Positions 46,113 to 55,246 of a stretch of 64,000 bases of DNA are shown here, piece by piece. Numbering within the stretch: position 1 is the stretch's first letter; each line of letters opens with the position of its first letter. Under the pieces are notes generated by a model, which did not search any database, was not told the origin of the DNA, and saw nothing but the letters and a program-made list of their open reading frames with translations. The stretch spans positions 62,001 through 126,000 of the forward strand of contig CANMND010000003.1 in the NCBI GenBank assembly GCA_947499155.1, written 5' to 3'. The DNA comes from an uncultured Sphingomonadales bacterium. GTDB lineage: Bacteria > Pseudomonadota > Alphaproteobacteria > Sphingomonadales > Rhodothalassiaceae. The position numbers and the translations under genes are program-made.

Positions 46113-46640
46113 TCAGTGCGCGTGCGGGGCGGATGCGTCTTCATGGTCGTGGTCCCCGGCTTCGTCGTGGTGGTCGTGGCCTTCGCCAGTTACTTCAGGC
46201 AGTTGTTTGACGCCAATGCCGTAGCCATAGACAAGATGTGCGCCCCACCATGCTGTAGTGGTCATAAGCACAGCCGTAACCAGCATTGCGGCAATGAACC
46301 CGGCCGACGGCTCCGCACTGCGCTTTACCCATCGCCACAGGGCCACAATAATCAAAAACAGTGCAGTCCCTATGGCCCAGTTGCGATGCACGGCCATCAC
46401 GGTATGAGAGGGACCGTCATGTGTAACTGTGAAATAGGCCTGGAATCCCGCCGCAACGGTCAACAGGACTGAAAAAGCAGCAAGACCCAGAACCAGGTCC
46501 GCACTTTGCCTGATCACAGGCAGGCGCTTTGCAGCTAAAGGCGTCTTTGCAAGGACATGGAGAGCGGCTGCGGTGATGCTGAGCGCATAGGCAAAGTGAA
46601 CCAGTATCGGATGAATGTTTGGCTCAAGCAGCGACGACAT
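46113..46640 (-). CDS. DUF2231 membrane protein with His-rich tail
   Basis: A 175-residue protein with about four membrane helices and the DUF2231 signature IHPILVHFAYALSITAA near the N-terminus. The last 25 residues are packed with His, Asp and Glu (HDHHDEAGDHDHEDASAPH), a likely metal-binding tail. It is divergent from the copper operon, with the palindromic operator in the shared promoter region, so a role in copper or another metal is plausible. Confidence 0.82.
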   Translation of the reverse strand: MSSLLEPNIHPILVHFAYALSITAAALHVLAKTPLAAKRLPVIRQSADLVLGLAAFSVLLTVAAGFQAYFTVTHDGPSHTVMAVHRNWAIGTALFLIIVALWRWVKRSAEPSAGFIAAMLVTAVLMTTTAWWGAHLVYGYGIGVKQLPEVTGEGHDHHDEAGDHDHEDASAPHAH

Positions 46641-46732
46641 TTGACACCTCCCCCTAATTATCAGATCCGCCTGCTGGCCAGTGCGCCATATGCTCCATGT
46701 GCGCCACCACCCCCTGCGATCTCAATCATTTA

Positions 46733-46762
46733 TTGACACTATATACCCCTCATGGGTATAAG
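46733..46762 (+). promoter_or_regulatory. Copper operon promoter with CsoR-like operator
   Basis: TTGACA (46733-46738) and TATAAG (46757-46762) are 18 bases apart. Between them lies the palindrome TATACCC-ctcat-GGGTATA (46742-46760), which resembles CsoR-type operators and covers the spacer and -10, the position expected of a repressor site. Confidence 0.6.
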
Positions 46763-46802
46763 TTTCCACAGAAAAAGTGATCCGCTCTCTCAACAGGTTG
46801 TC

Positions 46803-47177
46803 ATGCGTACCGTTCTTGCTGTCATTTTGTCCTTTGTGATGCTGGCCGTTAACGGGTCGTTCTGTAGCCCCGGTGACAGCCATCATCCTCATGTGGGCAA
46901 TACCACCGCGACCCATATGGCGGACATGGCACCATATGGCTCCTGTGACCACTTGTCCGGCTTATGTGACATGGCCGGGCAGGCAGCGTCCCTCGATCCG
47001 ATAGCAGTCACGGCCAGCGGCCCCACAACAGTGCCTTTCGTACCCCGCGACCCGGCAAGCGCGCATTGGACCGATCTGCACCAACAGGCGGACGTGCCCG
47101 CCCATTCGCTGCCTGTCCGGACCGCAGCCGGCCCCTTATCCACACCTGTGACACGCCACACCGTCCTGCGGATTTGA
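46803..47177 (+). CDS. Small exported His/Met/Cys-containing protein of the copper operon
   Basis: About 124 residues from ATG 46803 (the frame is open to 46752, but that includes the promoter -10). N-terminal hydrophobic segment VLAVILSFVMLAVNG acts as signal peptide. The mature start has potential copper ligands: SFCSPGDSHHPHVG, THMADMAPYGSCDHLSGLCDM. No family recognised. First gene behind the CsoR-like operator and upstream of copA, so probably a periplasmic copper-binding accessory protein (inference). Confidence 0.65.
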   Translation: MRTVLAVILSFVMLAVNGSFCSPGDSHHPHVGNTTATHMADMAPYGSCDHLSGLCDMAGQAASLDPIAVTASGPTTVPFVPRDPASAHWTDLHQQADVPAHSLPVRTAAGPLSTPVTRHTVLRI

Positions 47178-47335
47178 TTGTCTTCATCGCCGGATTTTGT
47201 CCCGTGACCTTATAGGCCCGTACGTCTTTTATATGTTCGGCCCATAAGAACAAGATTATCATTCCGTATTCGTAATTATCATTGAAAGCCGGGAAGTGTC
47301 GCCAGTTTTATAGCGATCCGGCAGGATGGTTTCAC

Positions 47336-49117
47336 ATGGTTTCCCGACGCGATTTTCTCCTAACCACGTCCGCAGCCGGCCTGTGGCTGGGCCTTGATGC
47401 CCTGCTGCCGGTCTGGGCGCGGCAAGCAAGCGGCCTTTCCCCATCGGCAATGTCCGAAAAGGGGCGGACTTTCGATCTTGATATCGGCAAGACGCCTCTG
47501 CGCATTGGTGGCAAAAAGGCCCGAGCAATCACCATAAACGGGTCAATTCCCGGCCCCTTGCTGCGCTTTCAGGAAGGGGAGACTGTGACGATCAACGTCC
47601 ATAACAGTCTTGATGAAGACACGTCCCTTCACTGGCATGGCATATTGCTGCCGCCTGAAATGGATGGCGTTCCTCATGTGAGCTTTCCCGGAATAAGGCC
47701 GGGCGAGACATTCACCTATCGCTACAAGCTGAAACAGTCCGGCACCTATTGGTATCACAGCCATTCCGGGCTTCAGGAACAGTCCGGTGTTTATGGCCCG
47801 ATGATCATAGACCCAAAAGACCCCGATCCTGTCACCAGCGACCGGGAGCATGTGATTTTCCTGTCCGACTGGACCTTTGAAAATCCTGACAAGCTGTTTT
47901 CCCGGTTAAAGAAGCAGCCTGATTATTACAACTATCAGCAACGCACCGTGGGTGACTTCTTCCGCGATGTGTCGGAAAAAGGATTGAAAGCCACATTGGC
48001 TGACCGGGCGTCATGGGGACATATGCGAATGGACCCGACCGACATATCCGACGTGACGGCGGCGGCTTACCGCTATCTGATGAACGGCATGGTGACAGAT
48101 GCCAACTGGACCGGCCTGTTCAGTCCGGGTGAAAAGGTAAAGTTGCGGATTATCAACGGCTCCGCCATGACCTATTTCAATCTGCGCATCCCCGGCCTTG
48201 CCATGACGGTTGTTGCAGCAGACGGACAGGCAGTCGAGCCTGTGACCGTCGATGAATTCCAGATCGGCGTTGCTGAAACCTATGATGTGATTGTCGAACC
48301 GAAAGACGACCGGGCCTATACGATCTTTGCGGAAAACACCGACCGCAGCGGCTATGCCAGGGGAACCCTTGCCCCGCGTATGGGCATGACAGCGGCGGTG
48401 CCAGCCATGCGAGAGCGTCCGACACTGACCATGAAGGACATGGCCATGGACCACGGGGACCATGGTGCACTGAACCATGAGATGGACCCTGCAATGGATC
48501 ACGGCGAACATGGCGACATGTCTGCTGCGCCTGCCCACTCCGGGCCACATCTGCCAAAAAGCTATGCCAGCACAGGCAAGACACCGCCAAAACTCAATAG
48601 AGTCGGCGTTGACGGAATTGCCGCCATGCCGAAAAGCCGACTGCATGAACCGGGAACAGGGCTGGAGCATGTGGATCACAAGGCCCTCACCTATGACGAT
48701 CTGCGCAGCCTCCATGGTCCGTTTGATGAAAGAGCGCCCGGACGGGAGATTGTCCTCCACCTCACCGGCAATATGGAGCGCTATATGTGGTCGTTTGACG
48801 GGCTGGAGTTTAGGGAAGTCAAATCCCCGATCCGGTTTCGGCATGGCGAACGTTTGCGCCTTACCATGATCAACAACACCATGATGAACCACCCCATTCA
48901 TCTTCATGGCATGTGGATGGAACTGGATAACGGGCAAGGAGAGCATAATCCGCGCAAACACACAGTGAATGTGAAACCCGGAGAAAAGCTGTCGGTCAAT
49001 ATCACGGCCGATGCGGCTGGCGACTGGGCCTTTCACTGCCACCTGCTTTATCACATGAAGGCGGGCATGTTCCGCGTTGTTTCTGTATCTGACGACCATG
49101 AGGAGACCGGAGCATGA
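47336..49117 (+). CDS. copA: Copper-resistance multicopper oxidase CopA
   Basis: A 593-residue periplasmic multicopper oxidase with a Tat signal (SRRDFLLTTSAAG). Copper-site motifs: HWHGILLP, YWYHSHSG, HPIHLHGMW and HCHLLYHM. A Met/His-rich insert near residues 360-405 (MKDMAMDHGDHG, MDPAMDHGEHGDM) is typical of PcoA/CopA copper-resistance proteins and binds copper. It oxidises Cu(I) in the periplasm. ATG 47336 places the twin Arg correctly; AGGATG is upstream. copB follows with a 4-nt overlap. Confidence 0.95.
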   Translation: MVSRRDFLLTTSAAGLWLGLDALLPVWARQASGLSPSAMSEKGRTFDLDIGKTPLRIGGKKARAITINGSIPGPLLRFQEGETVTINVHNSLDEDTSLHWHGILLPPEMDGVPHVSFPGIRPGETFTYRYKLKQSGTYWYHSHSGLQEQSGVYGPMIIDPKDPDPVTSDREHVIFLSDWTFENPDKLFSRLKKQPDYYNYQQRTVGDFFRDVSEKGLKATLADRASWGHMRMDPTDISDVTAAAYRYLMNGMVTDANWTGLFSPGEKVKLRIINGSAMTYFNLRIPGLAMTVVAADGQAVEPVTVDEFQIGVAETYDVIVEPKDDRAYTIFAENTDRSGYARGTLAPRMGMTAAVPAMRERPTLTMKDMAMDHGDHGALNHEMDPAMDHGEHGDMSAAPAHSGPHLPKSYASTGKTPPKLNRVGVDGIAAMPKSRLHEPGTGLEHVDHKALTYDDLRSLHGPFDERAPGREIVLHLTGNMERYMWSFDGLEFREVKSPIRFRHGERLRLTMINNTMMNHPIHLHGMWMELDNGQGEHNPRKHTVNVKPGEKLSVNITADAAGDWAFHCHLLYHMKAGMFRVVSVSDDHEETGA

Positions 49118-49863
49118 CCAACCCGTTATACGCACTCTCCCTCCCGCCCCTGATCGTGGCCGTCTCCATCACAGGGATCACCTGGACTGCTGACGCATCA
49201 CCGCTGGAACAAGACCACAGCAGCGGTATTCAAAGCCTCGTCCTTGCCGACCGGCTGGAATATCAAAGCAATAAAGGCGACCCGCTTTTGCTGTGGGACG
49301 CGGATATGTGGCTTGGCACCGATATCAACAAATTCCGTGTCAAAACCGAAGGTGTTTTTGATATCGACCGAGGCTCATTTGAGGATGCTGAAATACAGGG
49401 TCTGTGGAGCCGCGCCGTGTCGCGCTTTTGGGACCTGCAACTCGGTGTCCGCCATGATTTCAAAACCGGCGCCAATACCGGGCGAACCTTTGCCGTGGTC
49501 GGCGTACAGGGACTTGCCCCATACTGGTTTGAAGTGGACAGCGCCCTCTTCATCAGTGAAGACGGTGACGTGGAAACGCGGATCGAGCTGGAATATGAGC
49601 TTTTGGTCACCCAAAGACTTATCCTTCAACCACGCGCCGAACTTGCTGCCGCATTCCAGACGATCAGAGACCAGGGCATTGGCTCAGGGTTGAATGAAAT
49701 CGATCTGGGCATGCGCATGCGTTATGAAATACGCCGCGAATTCGCGCCCTATATAGGGATTTCATGGACACGCCGCCTTGGCAAAACGGCTGATTTTGCA
49801 CGTGAGGCAGATGAGCCGGTTGGCGGTGTCTCATTCGTTGCCGGGGTCCGATTCTGGTTTTGA
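49114..49863 (+). CDS. copB: Copper resistance protein CopB (outer membrane)
   Basis: A 249-residue CopB/PcoB outer-membrane protein with signal peptide. Conserved core: LADRLEYQSNKGDPLLLWDADMWLG, followed by amphipathic strands to a C-terminal aromatic (VRFWF), as for a beta-barrel. It lacks the long Met-rich N-terminal region of some CopB proteins, so it is the short form. Overlaps copA by 4 nt, so both are co-translated. Confidence 0.92.
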   Translation: MTNPLYALSLPPLIVAVSITGITWTADASPLEQDHSSGIQSLVLADRLEYQSNKGDPLLLWDADMWLGTDINKFRVKTEGVFDIDRGSFEDAEIQGLWSRAVSRFWDLQLGVRHDFKTGANTGRTFAVVGVQGLAPYWFEVDSALFISEDGDVETRIELEYELLVTQRLILQPRAELAAAFQTIRDQGIGSGLNEIDLGMRMRYEIRREFAPYIGISWTRRLGKTADFAREADEPVGGVSFVAGVRFWF

Positions 49864-49978
49864 TTCACAAAAAAGGCTGTATCTGCACCATGGTGGACGA
49901 CAATCCCTTGTTTGCCTGTATTGAAGCCCACACGTCCTATTGATAGGCTGATGATCGATATAACCAAGGACAAAACCC

Positions 49979-51157
49979 ATGACCGATGCCGTTATAGTTT
50001 CCACTGCTCGCACGCCGATCGGACGCGCCTATCGCGGGGCGTTCAATAACACACCCTCGCCGACACTGGCCGGGCATGCCATCGCACAGGCGGTATCCCG
50101 CGCTGGGGTTGACTCTTCCGAGATTGAGGATGTGGTACTGGGTGCTGCCCTGCAACAGGGTGTGCAGGCCCCAAATATTGCACGTTTGGCGGCCCTTCGC
50201 GCCGGGCTCCCCACCACGGTTCCCGGCATGTCCATCGATCGCCAATGCGGGTCGGGGCTGATGGCGATTGCAACCGCGGCAAAACAGGTGTTGTTCGATC
50301 ACCAGACCATCGTCGTCGCTGGCGGCATTGAGTCCATCTCCATGGTGCAAAATGACAAATTCCGGATTGAACCGGATATGTCGCTGGTTGAGATGCAGCC
50401 TGACGCCTATATATCGATGATTGATACGGCTGAGATCGTGGCCAAACGCTATAATATCAGCCGCGAGGCGCAGGACGCCTATGCGCTCACATCCCAGCAA
50501 AGAACAGCCGCAGCCCAAGAGGCCGGGCGCTTTGACGATGAAATTGTGGCCATGGACTCTGTCATGCTGGTCAAGGACAAGGAAACGGGCGAGATATCCA
50601 AAAAGTCCGTACGCCTTGAAAAAGACGAGGGCAACAGGCCCGGCACTACGCTTGAGGGGTTGGCAGGGCTTGCCCCGGTTCGCGGCCCCGGCAAAGTGAT
50701 CACAGCAGGGAACGCAAGTCAGCTGTCCGACGGCGCATCCGCTTGCATCATCATGACCGACAAGGAAGCAGCAAGGCGCAATCTTGAGCCCCTGGGTATT
50801 TATCGCGGCATGGCAGTTGCGGGGACTAATCCGGATGAAATGGGAATTGGCCCTGTCTTTGCTGTGCCGAAACTTTTGAAGGCCCATGGCCTGAAGGTCG
50901 ATGATATCGGTCTGTGGGAGTTGAATGAGGCCTTTGCGGTGCAGACGCTTTATTGTCGCGATACCCTTGGCATTGATCCGGATATCTTCAATGTGAACGG
51001 CGGCGCCATTTCCATCGGTCATCCCTATGGCATGTCAGGGGCGCGCATGACCGGTCATGCCCTGATCGAGGGCAAGAGACGCGGTGCGAAATTCGTCGTC
51101 GTCACCATGTGTATCGGCGGCGGTCAAGGGGCTGCTGGCCTGTTTGAGGTGGTGTAA
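49979..51157 (+). CDS. Acetyl-CoA acetyltransferase (thiolase)
   Basis: A complete 392-residue thiolase. Nucleophilic Cys in [12 protein letters not shown] near residue 88, His in [18 protein letters not shown] and second Cys in [13 protein letters not shown]. It condenses or cleaves short-chain acyl-CoAs; a degradative or biosynthetic role cannot be told. It is a second thiolase besides the truncated one at base 1. Starts after AACCAAGGAC. Confidence 0.95.
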   Translation: MTDAVIVSTARTPIGRAYRGAFNNTPSPTLAGHAIAQAVSRAGVDSSEIEDVVLGAALQQGVQAPNIARLAALRAGLPTTVPGMSIDRQCGSGLMAIATAAKQVLFDHQTIVVAGGIESISMVQNDKFRIEPDMSLVEMQPDAYISMIDTAEIVAKRYNISREAQDAYALTSQQRTAAAQEAGRFDDEIVAMDSVMLVKDKETGEISKKSVRLEKDEGNRPGTTLEGLAGLAPVRGPGKVITAGNASQLSDGASACIIMTDKEAARRNLEPLGIYRGMAVAGTNPDEMGIGPVFAVPKLLKAHGLKVDDIGLWELNEAFAVQTLYCRDTLGIDPDIFNVNGGAISIGHPYGMSGARMTGHALIEGKRRGAKFVVVTMCIGGGQGAAGLFEVV

Positions 51158-51172
51158 CGCGGAGTTATATTA

Positions 51173-51574
51173 TCAGCCGGGATTATGGGGCCTGCGGCTC
51201 TTGCGGTCATGGCCCCTATCCTTCATCTTCCTGTCGCCGCGATCTCGCCTGTCAATGATCAACGGCCACTGTGCGGGATCAAGATACTCCCCACCATCGG
51301 CTGGAGGCTGCTCGCATTGCGGACGGGTGATTGAACAATCCCAGAGCCAGCGATCGGGCAATCCCCGCGCTGGCACTGCCTGTTCATAATCACAGACGCA
51401 CACTCGGTTCGCCTGACAGCTCAGTCGCCCTTCATGGTCGGGGCTGCATATCGGAGTGACCTCAGAAAGTGCAGGCTGGGCCGGTCCTGAATTCTTCGGT
51501 CCGGTGTCCTGCGCGGCCAAATCCGGCATAAGCGACAAGGCGTAAAGCATAACTGTCATTAACATCAGTCTCAT
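51173..51574 (-). CDS. Small secreted Cys-rich protein of unknown function
   Basis: About 133 residues. Signal peptide MRLMLMTVMLYALSLMP, cleavage near DLAAQ. The mature part has six cysteines (ICSPDHEGRLSC, RVCVCDYEQ, WDCSITRPQC) likely to form disulfides, then a basic, disordered tail. No family recognised. Convergent with the thiolase gene, 15 nt apart. A GTG-type upstream extension to 51589 is possible. Confidence 0.6.
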   Translation of the reverse strand: MRLMLMTVMLYALSLMPDLAAQDTGPKNSGPAQPALSEVTPICSPDHEGRLSCQANRVCVCDYEQAVPARGLPDRWLWDCSITRPQCEQPPADGGEYLDPAQWPLIIDRRDRGDRKMKDRGHDRKSRRPHNPG

Positions 51575-51686
51575 GACGGGTCCTATCACATTTTAGTCGT
51601 TCAGGCTCATAAGTGCTTAACGAAGGCCGATGGTTATGGCATAGAAAAACAACCTTGATTTTAACCCAGCGTGACGGAGCATCTGC

Positions 51687-52277
51687 ATGTCCTGGATTTC
51701 GATCATCAAGCCAGAAGAGGCAGAAGAACAGCTGAAACGCACGTACGAGCAGATGGACCAACCAGACGACAAGGTCGCAAATATACTGAAAGCCCAGTCT
51801 TTAAGGCCCCATACCATGGTGGCACATATGGCGCTTTTTAATGCTGCACTACACCACACAGAAAATACGGTGGACCGCAAAATCCTTGAGATATTAAGCA
51901 TTTATACCAGCATACTCAATGGCTGCCAATATTGTACCGAACTCCACTATCACGCCCTGCGTGAGATCGTGGGTGACGACCACCACGCAGCCGAAATCCG
52001 TGCAGCACTGGAAGCTGGCACACCTGAAGCCGCACTTGAAGGCCCAGCACTGGCAGCGGCCCTTTATTCCGAAAAACTCACTCGCAGCCCAAGGATAATT
52101 TCAAAAGCCGACATCACCTCATTGCGTGATGCAGGCTTTAGTGATGGTGAAATTCTGGAAATAAATCAGGCAATCGCTTATTTCGCCTACGCCAATCGCA
52201 CGGCACTCGGGCTTGGTGTCGATCTGAAAGGGGAGGCACTTGAAAAGGCTGCCGGAACGGATCTGTCTCAAACCTGA
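51687..52277 (+). CDS. AhpD-like / carboxymuconolactone decarboxylase family protein
   Basis: A 196-residue helical protein with the redox motif CQYCTELHYHAL near residue 78, the CxxCxxxH active site of AhpD-type peroxidase-related enzymes. Further parts (LEILSIYTSILNG, IAYFAYANRTALGLGVDL) match the peroxidase-related branch. It likely reduces peroxides with a thiol partner. Followed within 27 nt by the phosphotransferase gene. Confidence 0.85.
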   Translation: MSWISIIKPEEAEEQLKRTYEQMDQPDDKVANILKAQSLRPHTMVAHMALFNAALHHTENTVDRKILEILSIYTSILNGCQYCTELHYHALREIVGDDHHAAEIRAALEAGTPEAALEGPALAAALYSEKLTRSPRIISKADITSLRDAGFSDGEILEINQAIAYFAYANRTALGLGVDLKGEALEKAAGTDLSQT

Positions 52278-52304
52278 AGTGGGTCAAACCATAAGGATCA
52301 AAAC

Positions 52305-53378
52305 GTGACCGGGCGTCAGGAGCAGTTTTCAGGCACCATGGATGTGCGCGAGCGCCACCAGTTCGATGTCACCGCTCTTGAGCACTGGCTCATAAAACAT
52401 GTGCAAGGCGTGACACCCCCACTTGGCGTGCGCCAGTTTCGTGGCGGCCAGTCCAACCCCACATACATGCTGACTGACGGCCGTGGCAGGCGTCTGGTCC
52501 TGCGTCGCAAGCCGCCGGGCACCCTCCTGAAATCCGCCCATGCGGTCGATCGCGAATACCGGGTCATTACAGCGCTTGGCGCCCATACGGATGTGCCGGT
52601 CGCCCGCCCGCACGCACTTTGTACCGATCAGTCCATACTTGGGACATGGTTTTATATTATGGATCATGTGGACGGGCGGATTTTCTGGGATGCCACCATT
52701 CCCGATGTGCCGAACGATGAACGGGCCGTGCTGTTTGACGCCATGAACCGAACGCTTGCCCAGCTTCATCTAGTGGACCCTGTTGCCATCGGGCTCGGCG
52801 ATTATGGCAAGCCGGGCAATTATTTCGCCCGCCAGATAGCCCGCTGGTCGCGGCAGTATCTAGATGATGGGGAGGCCGGACGCTTTCCATCTATGGACCG
52901 ATTGGTACAATGGTTGCCGGACAATATCCCGCCCGGAGACGAAACGCGGATTGTCCATGGCGATTATCGGATCGATAATCTTATTTTCCACCCCACTGAA
53001 CCACGGATTCTCGCCATTCTGGACTGGGAGCTGTCCACATTGGGACACCCCATGGCTGACTTTGCCTATCACCTGATGATGTACCGCATGCCGCCACAGG
53101 GCTTTACCGGTCTTTTGGGGGCTGACCTTCAGGCCCTCAATATTCCCGGCGAACATAAATATATGCAGCGCTATTGCGAGCGGACAGGGCGCCCGCCCAT
53201 ATCCAAGCAGAATCTCGCATTTTATATCGCTTTCAATATGTTCCGGCTTGCCGCCATATTGCATGGAATAAGAGGCCGGGTAAAGCGCGGCACGGCCGCC
53301 AGCCGACATGCGGAAGCACAAGGAGAGATGTGCGGCCCGCTGGCGGATCTGGCCTGGGCGCAAGTCAGCGGGCAATAA
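52305..53378 (+). CDS. Phosphotransferase family protein (APH/ACAD10-like)
   Basis: A 357-residue aminoglycoside-phosphotransferase-fold kinase: RQFRGGQSNPTYMLTDG, VLRRKPPG, the catalytic loop IVHGDYRIDNLIFHP with Asp, and ILAILDWELSTLGHPMADF with the metal-binding Asp. This subgroup resembles the kinase domain of ACAD10/11, which acts on 4-hydroxyacyl-CoA; it is probably linked to acyl-CoA metabolism. In a run with AhpD-like and hydrolase genes. Confidence 0.9.
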   Translation: MTGRQEQFSGTMDVRERHQFDVTALEHWLIKHVQGVTPPLGVRQFRGGQSNPTYMLTDGRGRRLVLRRKPPGTLLKSAHAVDREYRVITALGAHTDVPVARPHALCTDQSILGTWFYIMDHVDGRIFWDATIPDVPNDERAVLFDAMNRTLAQLHLVDPVAIGLGDYGKPGNYFARQIARWSRQYLDDGEAGRFPSMDRLVQWLPDNIPPGDETRIVHGDYRIDNLIFHPTEPRILAILDWELSTLGHPMADFAYHLMMYRMPPQGFTGLLGADLQALNIPGEHKYMQRYCERTGRPPISKQNLAFYIAFNMFRLAAILHGIRGRVKRGTAASRHAEAQGEMCGPLADLAWAQVSGQ

Positions 53379-53392
53379 AGGAACAATCGACC

Positions 53393-54181
53393 ATGACCAG
53401 TATAACCGTTGACGGGGACAGGATTGTTTATGACTGTGTGGGAGACCCGTCTGCGCCGCCTCTTTTATTCATTCATGGCTGGACATCGGACCGCCATACA
53501 TTTCGCCACCAGCTCGCCTGTTTTTCCAAAGACTATCGCTGTTATACCATTGATCTGCCGGGTCACGGCGACAGTGCGCCGGTGCCCGGTGCGTCTTATT
53601 CAATCCCGTTTTACCGCGACCGGCTCCAGACAGTCATAGCCCATCTTGATATCGGCCACGCCCATCTGATCGGGCACAGCCTTGGCGGCCTTCTGGCGCT
53701 CGAGCTGCTGGCGGCTGACAACAGCCTTCACCCCTCAGCCGCCCTGGTTGATCCTGCCCCCATCGTCAAGACGCCAGCGCTTGTCGCGTCCCTCACCCGC
53801 ACCAGCAAAATGCTTGAAAGCATGGGGCGCGAAGAAGCACAGGCCATCCTCGCCCACAAGGTATTCTTCAAAAAAACCGACCCGGAAGATCTGCATCTGA
53901 CTGTCAAGGAAACGGCACGCCGGGCCGATGACGAAGCGGCACTCAAGACCTGGGCCGGCATCATTTCCCATGACAGCGAAGCCACACTTCGCCGCCTGCA
54001 AAAACCCTTGCTGTTCGTTAATTCCGAGCGCCCGCAAAATCGTGAAGTCGATATCCGCGCCCTCGCACCACGTATCCTGTGGGGCCGGACAATTGGCACG
54101 GGCCACTTCAACCACATGGTTATCCCACGGCAGGTAAATGCCATGATTATGGATTTTTTGGACCTGCAAAAACGCATGTGA
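53393..54181 (+). CDS. Alpha/beta hydrolase
   Basis: A 262-residue alpha/beta hydrolase. The oxyanion region is LLFIHGWTSDRHTF, the nucleophile elbow GHSLGG near residue 91, and the C-terminal GTGHFNHMV supplies the catalytic His. Substrate unknown. The ATG at 53393 is chosen over an upstream open frame that would overlap the phosphotransferase gene. Starts 14 nt after that gene, so likely in one operon. Confidence 0.88.
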   Translation: MTSITVDGDRIVYDCVGDPSAPPLLFIHGWTSDRHTFRHQLACFSKDYRCYTIDLPGHGDSAPVPGASYSIPFYRDRLQTVIAHLDIGHAHLIGHSLGGLLALELLAADNSLHPSAALVDPAPIVKTPALVASLTRTSKMLESMGREEAQAILAHKVFFKKTDPEDLHLTVKETARRADDEAALKTWAGIISHDSEATLRRLQKPLLFVNSERPQNREVDIRALAPRILWGRTIGTGHFNHMVIPRQVNAMIMDFLDLQKRM

Positions 54182-54355
54182 CTGGCACGCACGGTCACAC
54201 CGTGGCTTGCACCTTACCTCTTCAAACAAGTCGTCATTTTCAACTAAAAGCGACCAGCACAGCACCACAGGCAACTGCAAAACTTTAATCAGCAGAACTA
54301 TCGCCCACATACTTGGTACCTGATTTCTAATGGACGCATATTTGAGGAGGCTAAG

Positions 54356-55222
54356 ATGAAGGAAGTTTTATCTGTTATCGCCGCACCCTCTCCTCATTGG
54401 GTCGGAGATGGATTCCCTGTCCGCACCCTGTTTTCCTATAACAGCCATGCAAGAGAGCTCAGCCCATTTCTGATGCTGGACTACGCTGGCCCATACCATT
54501 TTGATCCAACCAGTACGCCGCGAGGTGTTGGCACTCATCCGCATCGGGGGTTTGAGACCGTCACCATCGTCTATGAAGGCGAAGTTGCACATCGCGATTC
54601 ACACGGCCATGGCGGCGTGATCGGGCCGGGCGACGTCCAGTGGATGACCGCCGCCTCAGGCATACTTCATGAGGAATTTCATTCGCCGGCCTTCACAAGG
54701 ACCGGGGGCATGCTGGAAATGGTGCAGCTCTGGGTCAATCTGCCCGCCCGCCACAAGATGGATGAGCCTCGCTATCAGGCCATTCTTGACGGCGATATCC
54801 CGGCTGTCGATCTTCCCGGCAATAAAGGCGCCATCCGCATTATTGCCGGGCATTATAAAGGCCATGACGGCCCTGCCCTCACATTTTCACCGATGAATGT
54901 CTGGGACATGCGCCTAAATGCCGGGGCAGATATCCGGATTCCGCTACCCAATGGTTGGACTGTCGGCCTGCTTGTTGTCCGCGGCTCAATCACTCTCAAT
55001 GAGGCATACAAGGCTGATCACGCACAAATGGCAGTACTTGGCCGTGATGGCCAAGGGCTGTCGATCAAGGCCGAAGCTGACGCCATCGTGCTTTTGCTTA
55101 GTGGTGACCCCATTAATGAACCGGTTGTTGGCCATGGCCCGTTTGTCATGAACACCCAACAGGAAATCATGGACACTATGGAGGATTACAAAAGCGGCAA
55201 ATTCGGCCAGATTGCGAGCTGA
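54356..55222 (+). CDS. Pirin family protein
   Basis: A 288-residue double cupin. The metal-binding N-terminal pirin domain has GVGTHPHRGFETVTIVYEGE and GDVQWMTAASGILHEEFH, supplying the His and Glu ligands; a C-terminal pirin domain follows (GWTVGLLVVRGSITLNE). Pirins include quercetinases and regulators; the function here is open. ATG preceded by GAGG. Confidence 0.92.
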   Translation: MKEVLSVIAAPSPHWVGDGFPVRTLFSYNSHARELSPFLMLDYAGPYHFDPTSTPRGVGTHPHRGFETVTIVYEGEVAHRDSHGHGGVIGPGDVQWMTAASGILHEEFHSPAFTRTGGMLEMVQLWVNLPARHKMDEPRYQAILDGDIPAVDLPGNKGAIRIIAGHYKGHDGPALTFSPMNVWDMRLNAGADIRIPLPNGWTVGLLVVRGSITLNEAYKADHAQMAVLGRDGQGLSIKAEADAIVLLLSGDPINEPVVGHGPFVMNTQQEIMDTMEDYKSGKFGQIAS

Positions 55223-55246
55223 TCAGTGGATTTCTGGCGCCAGTTG

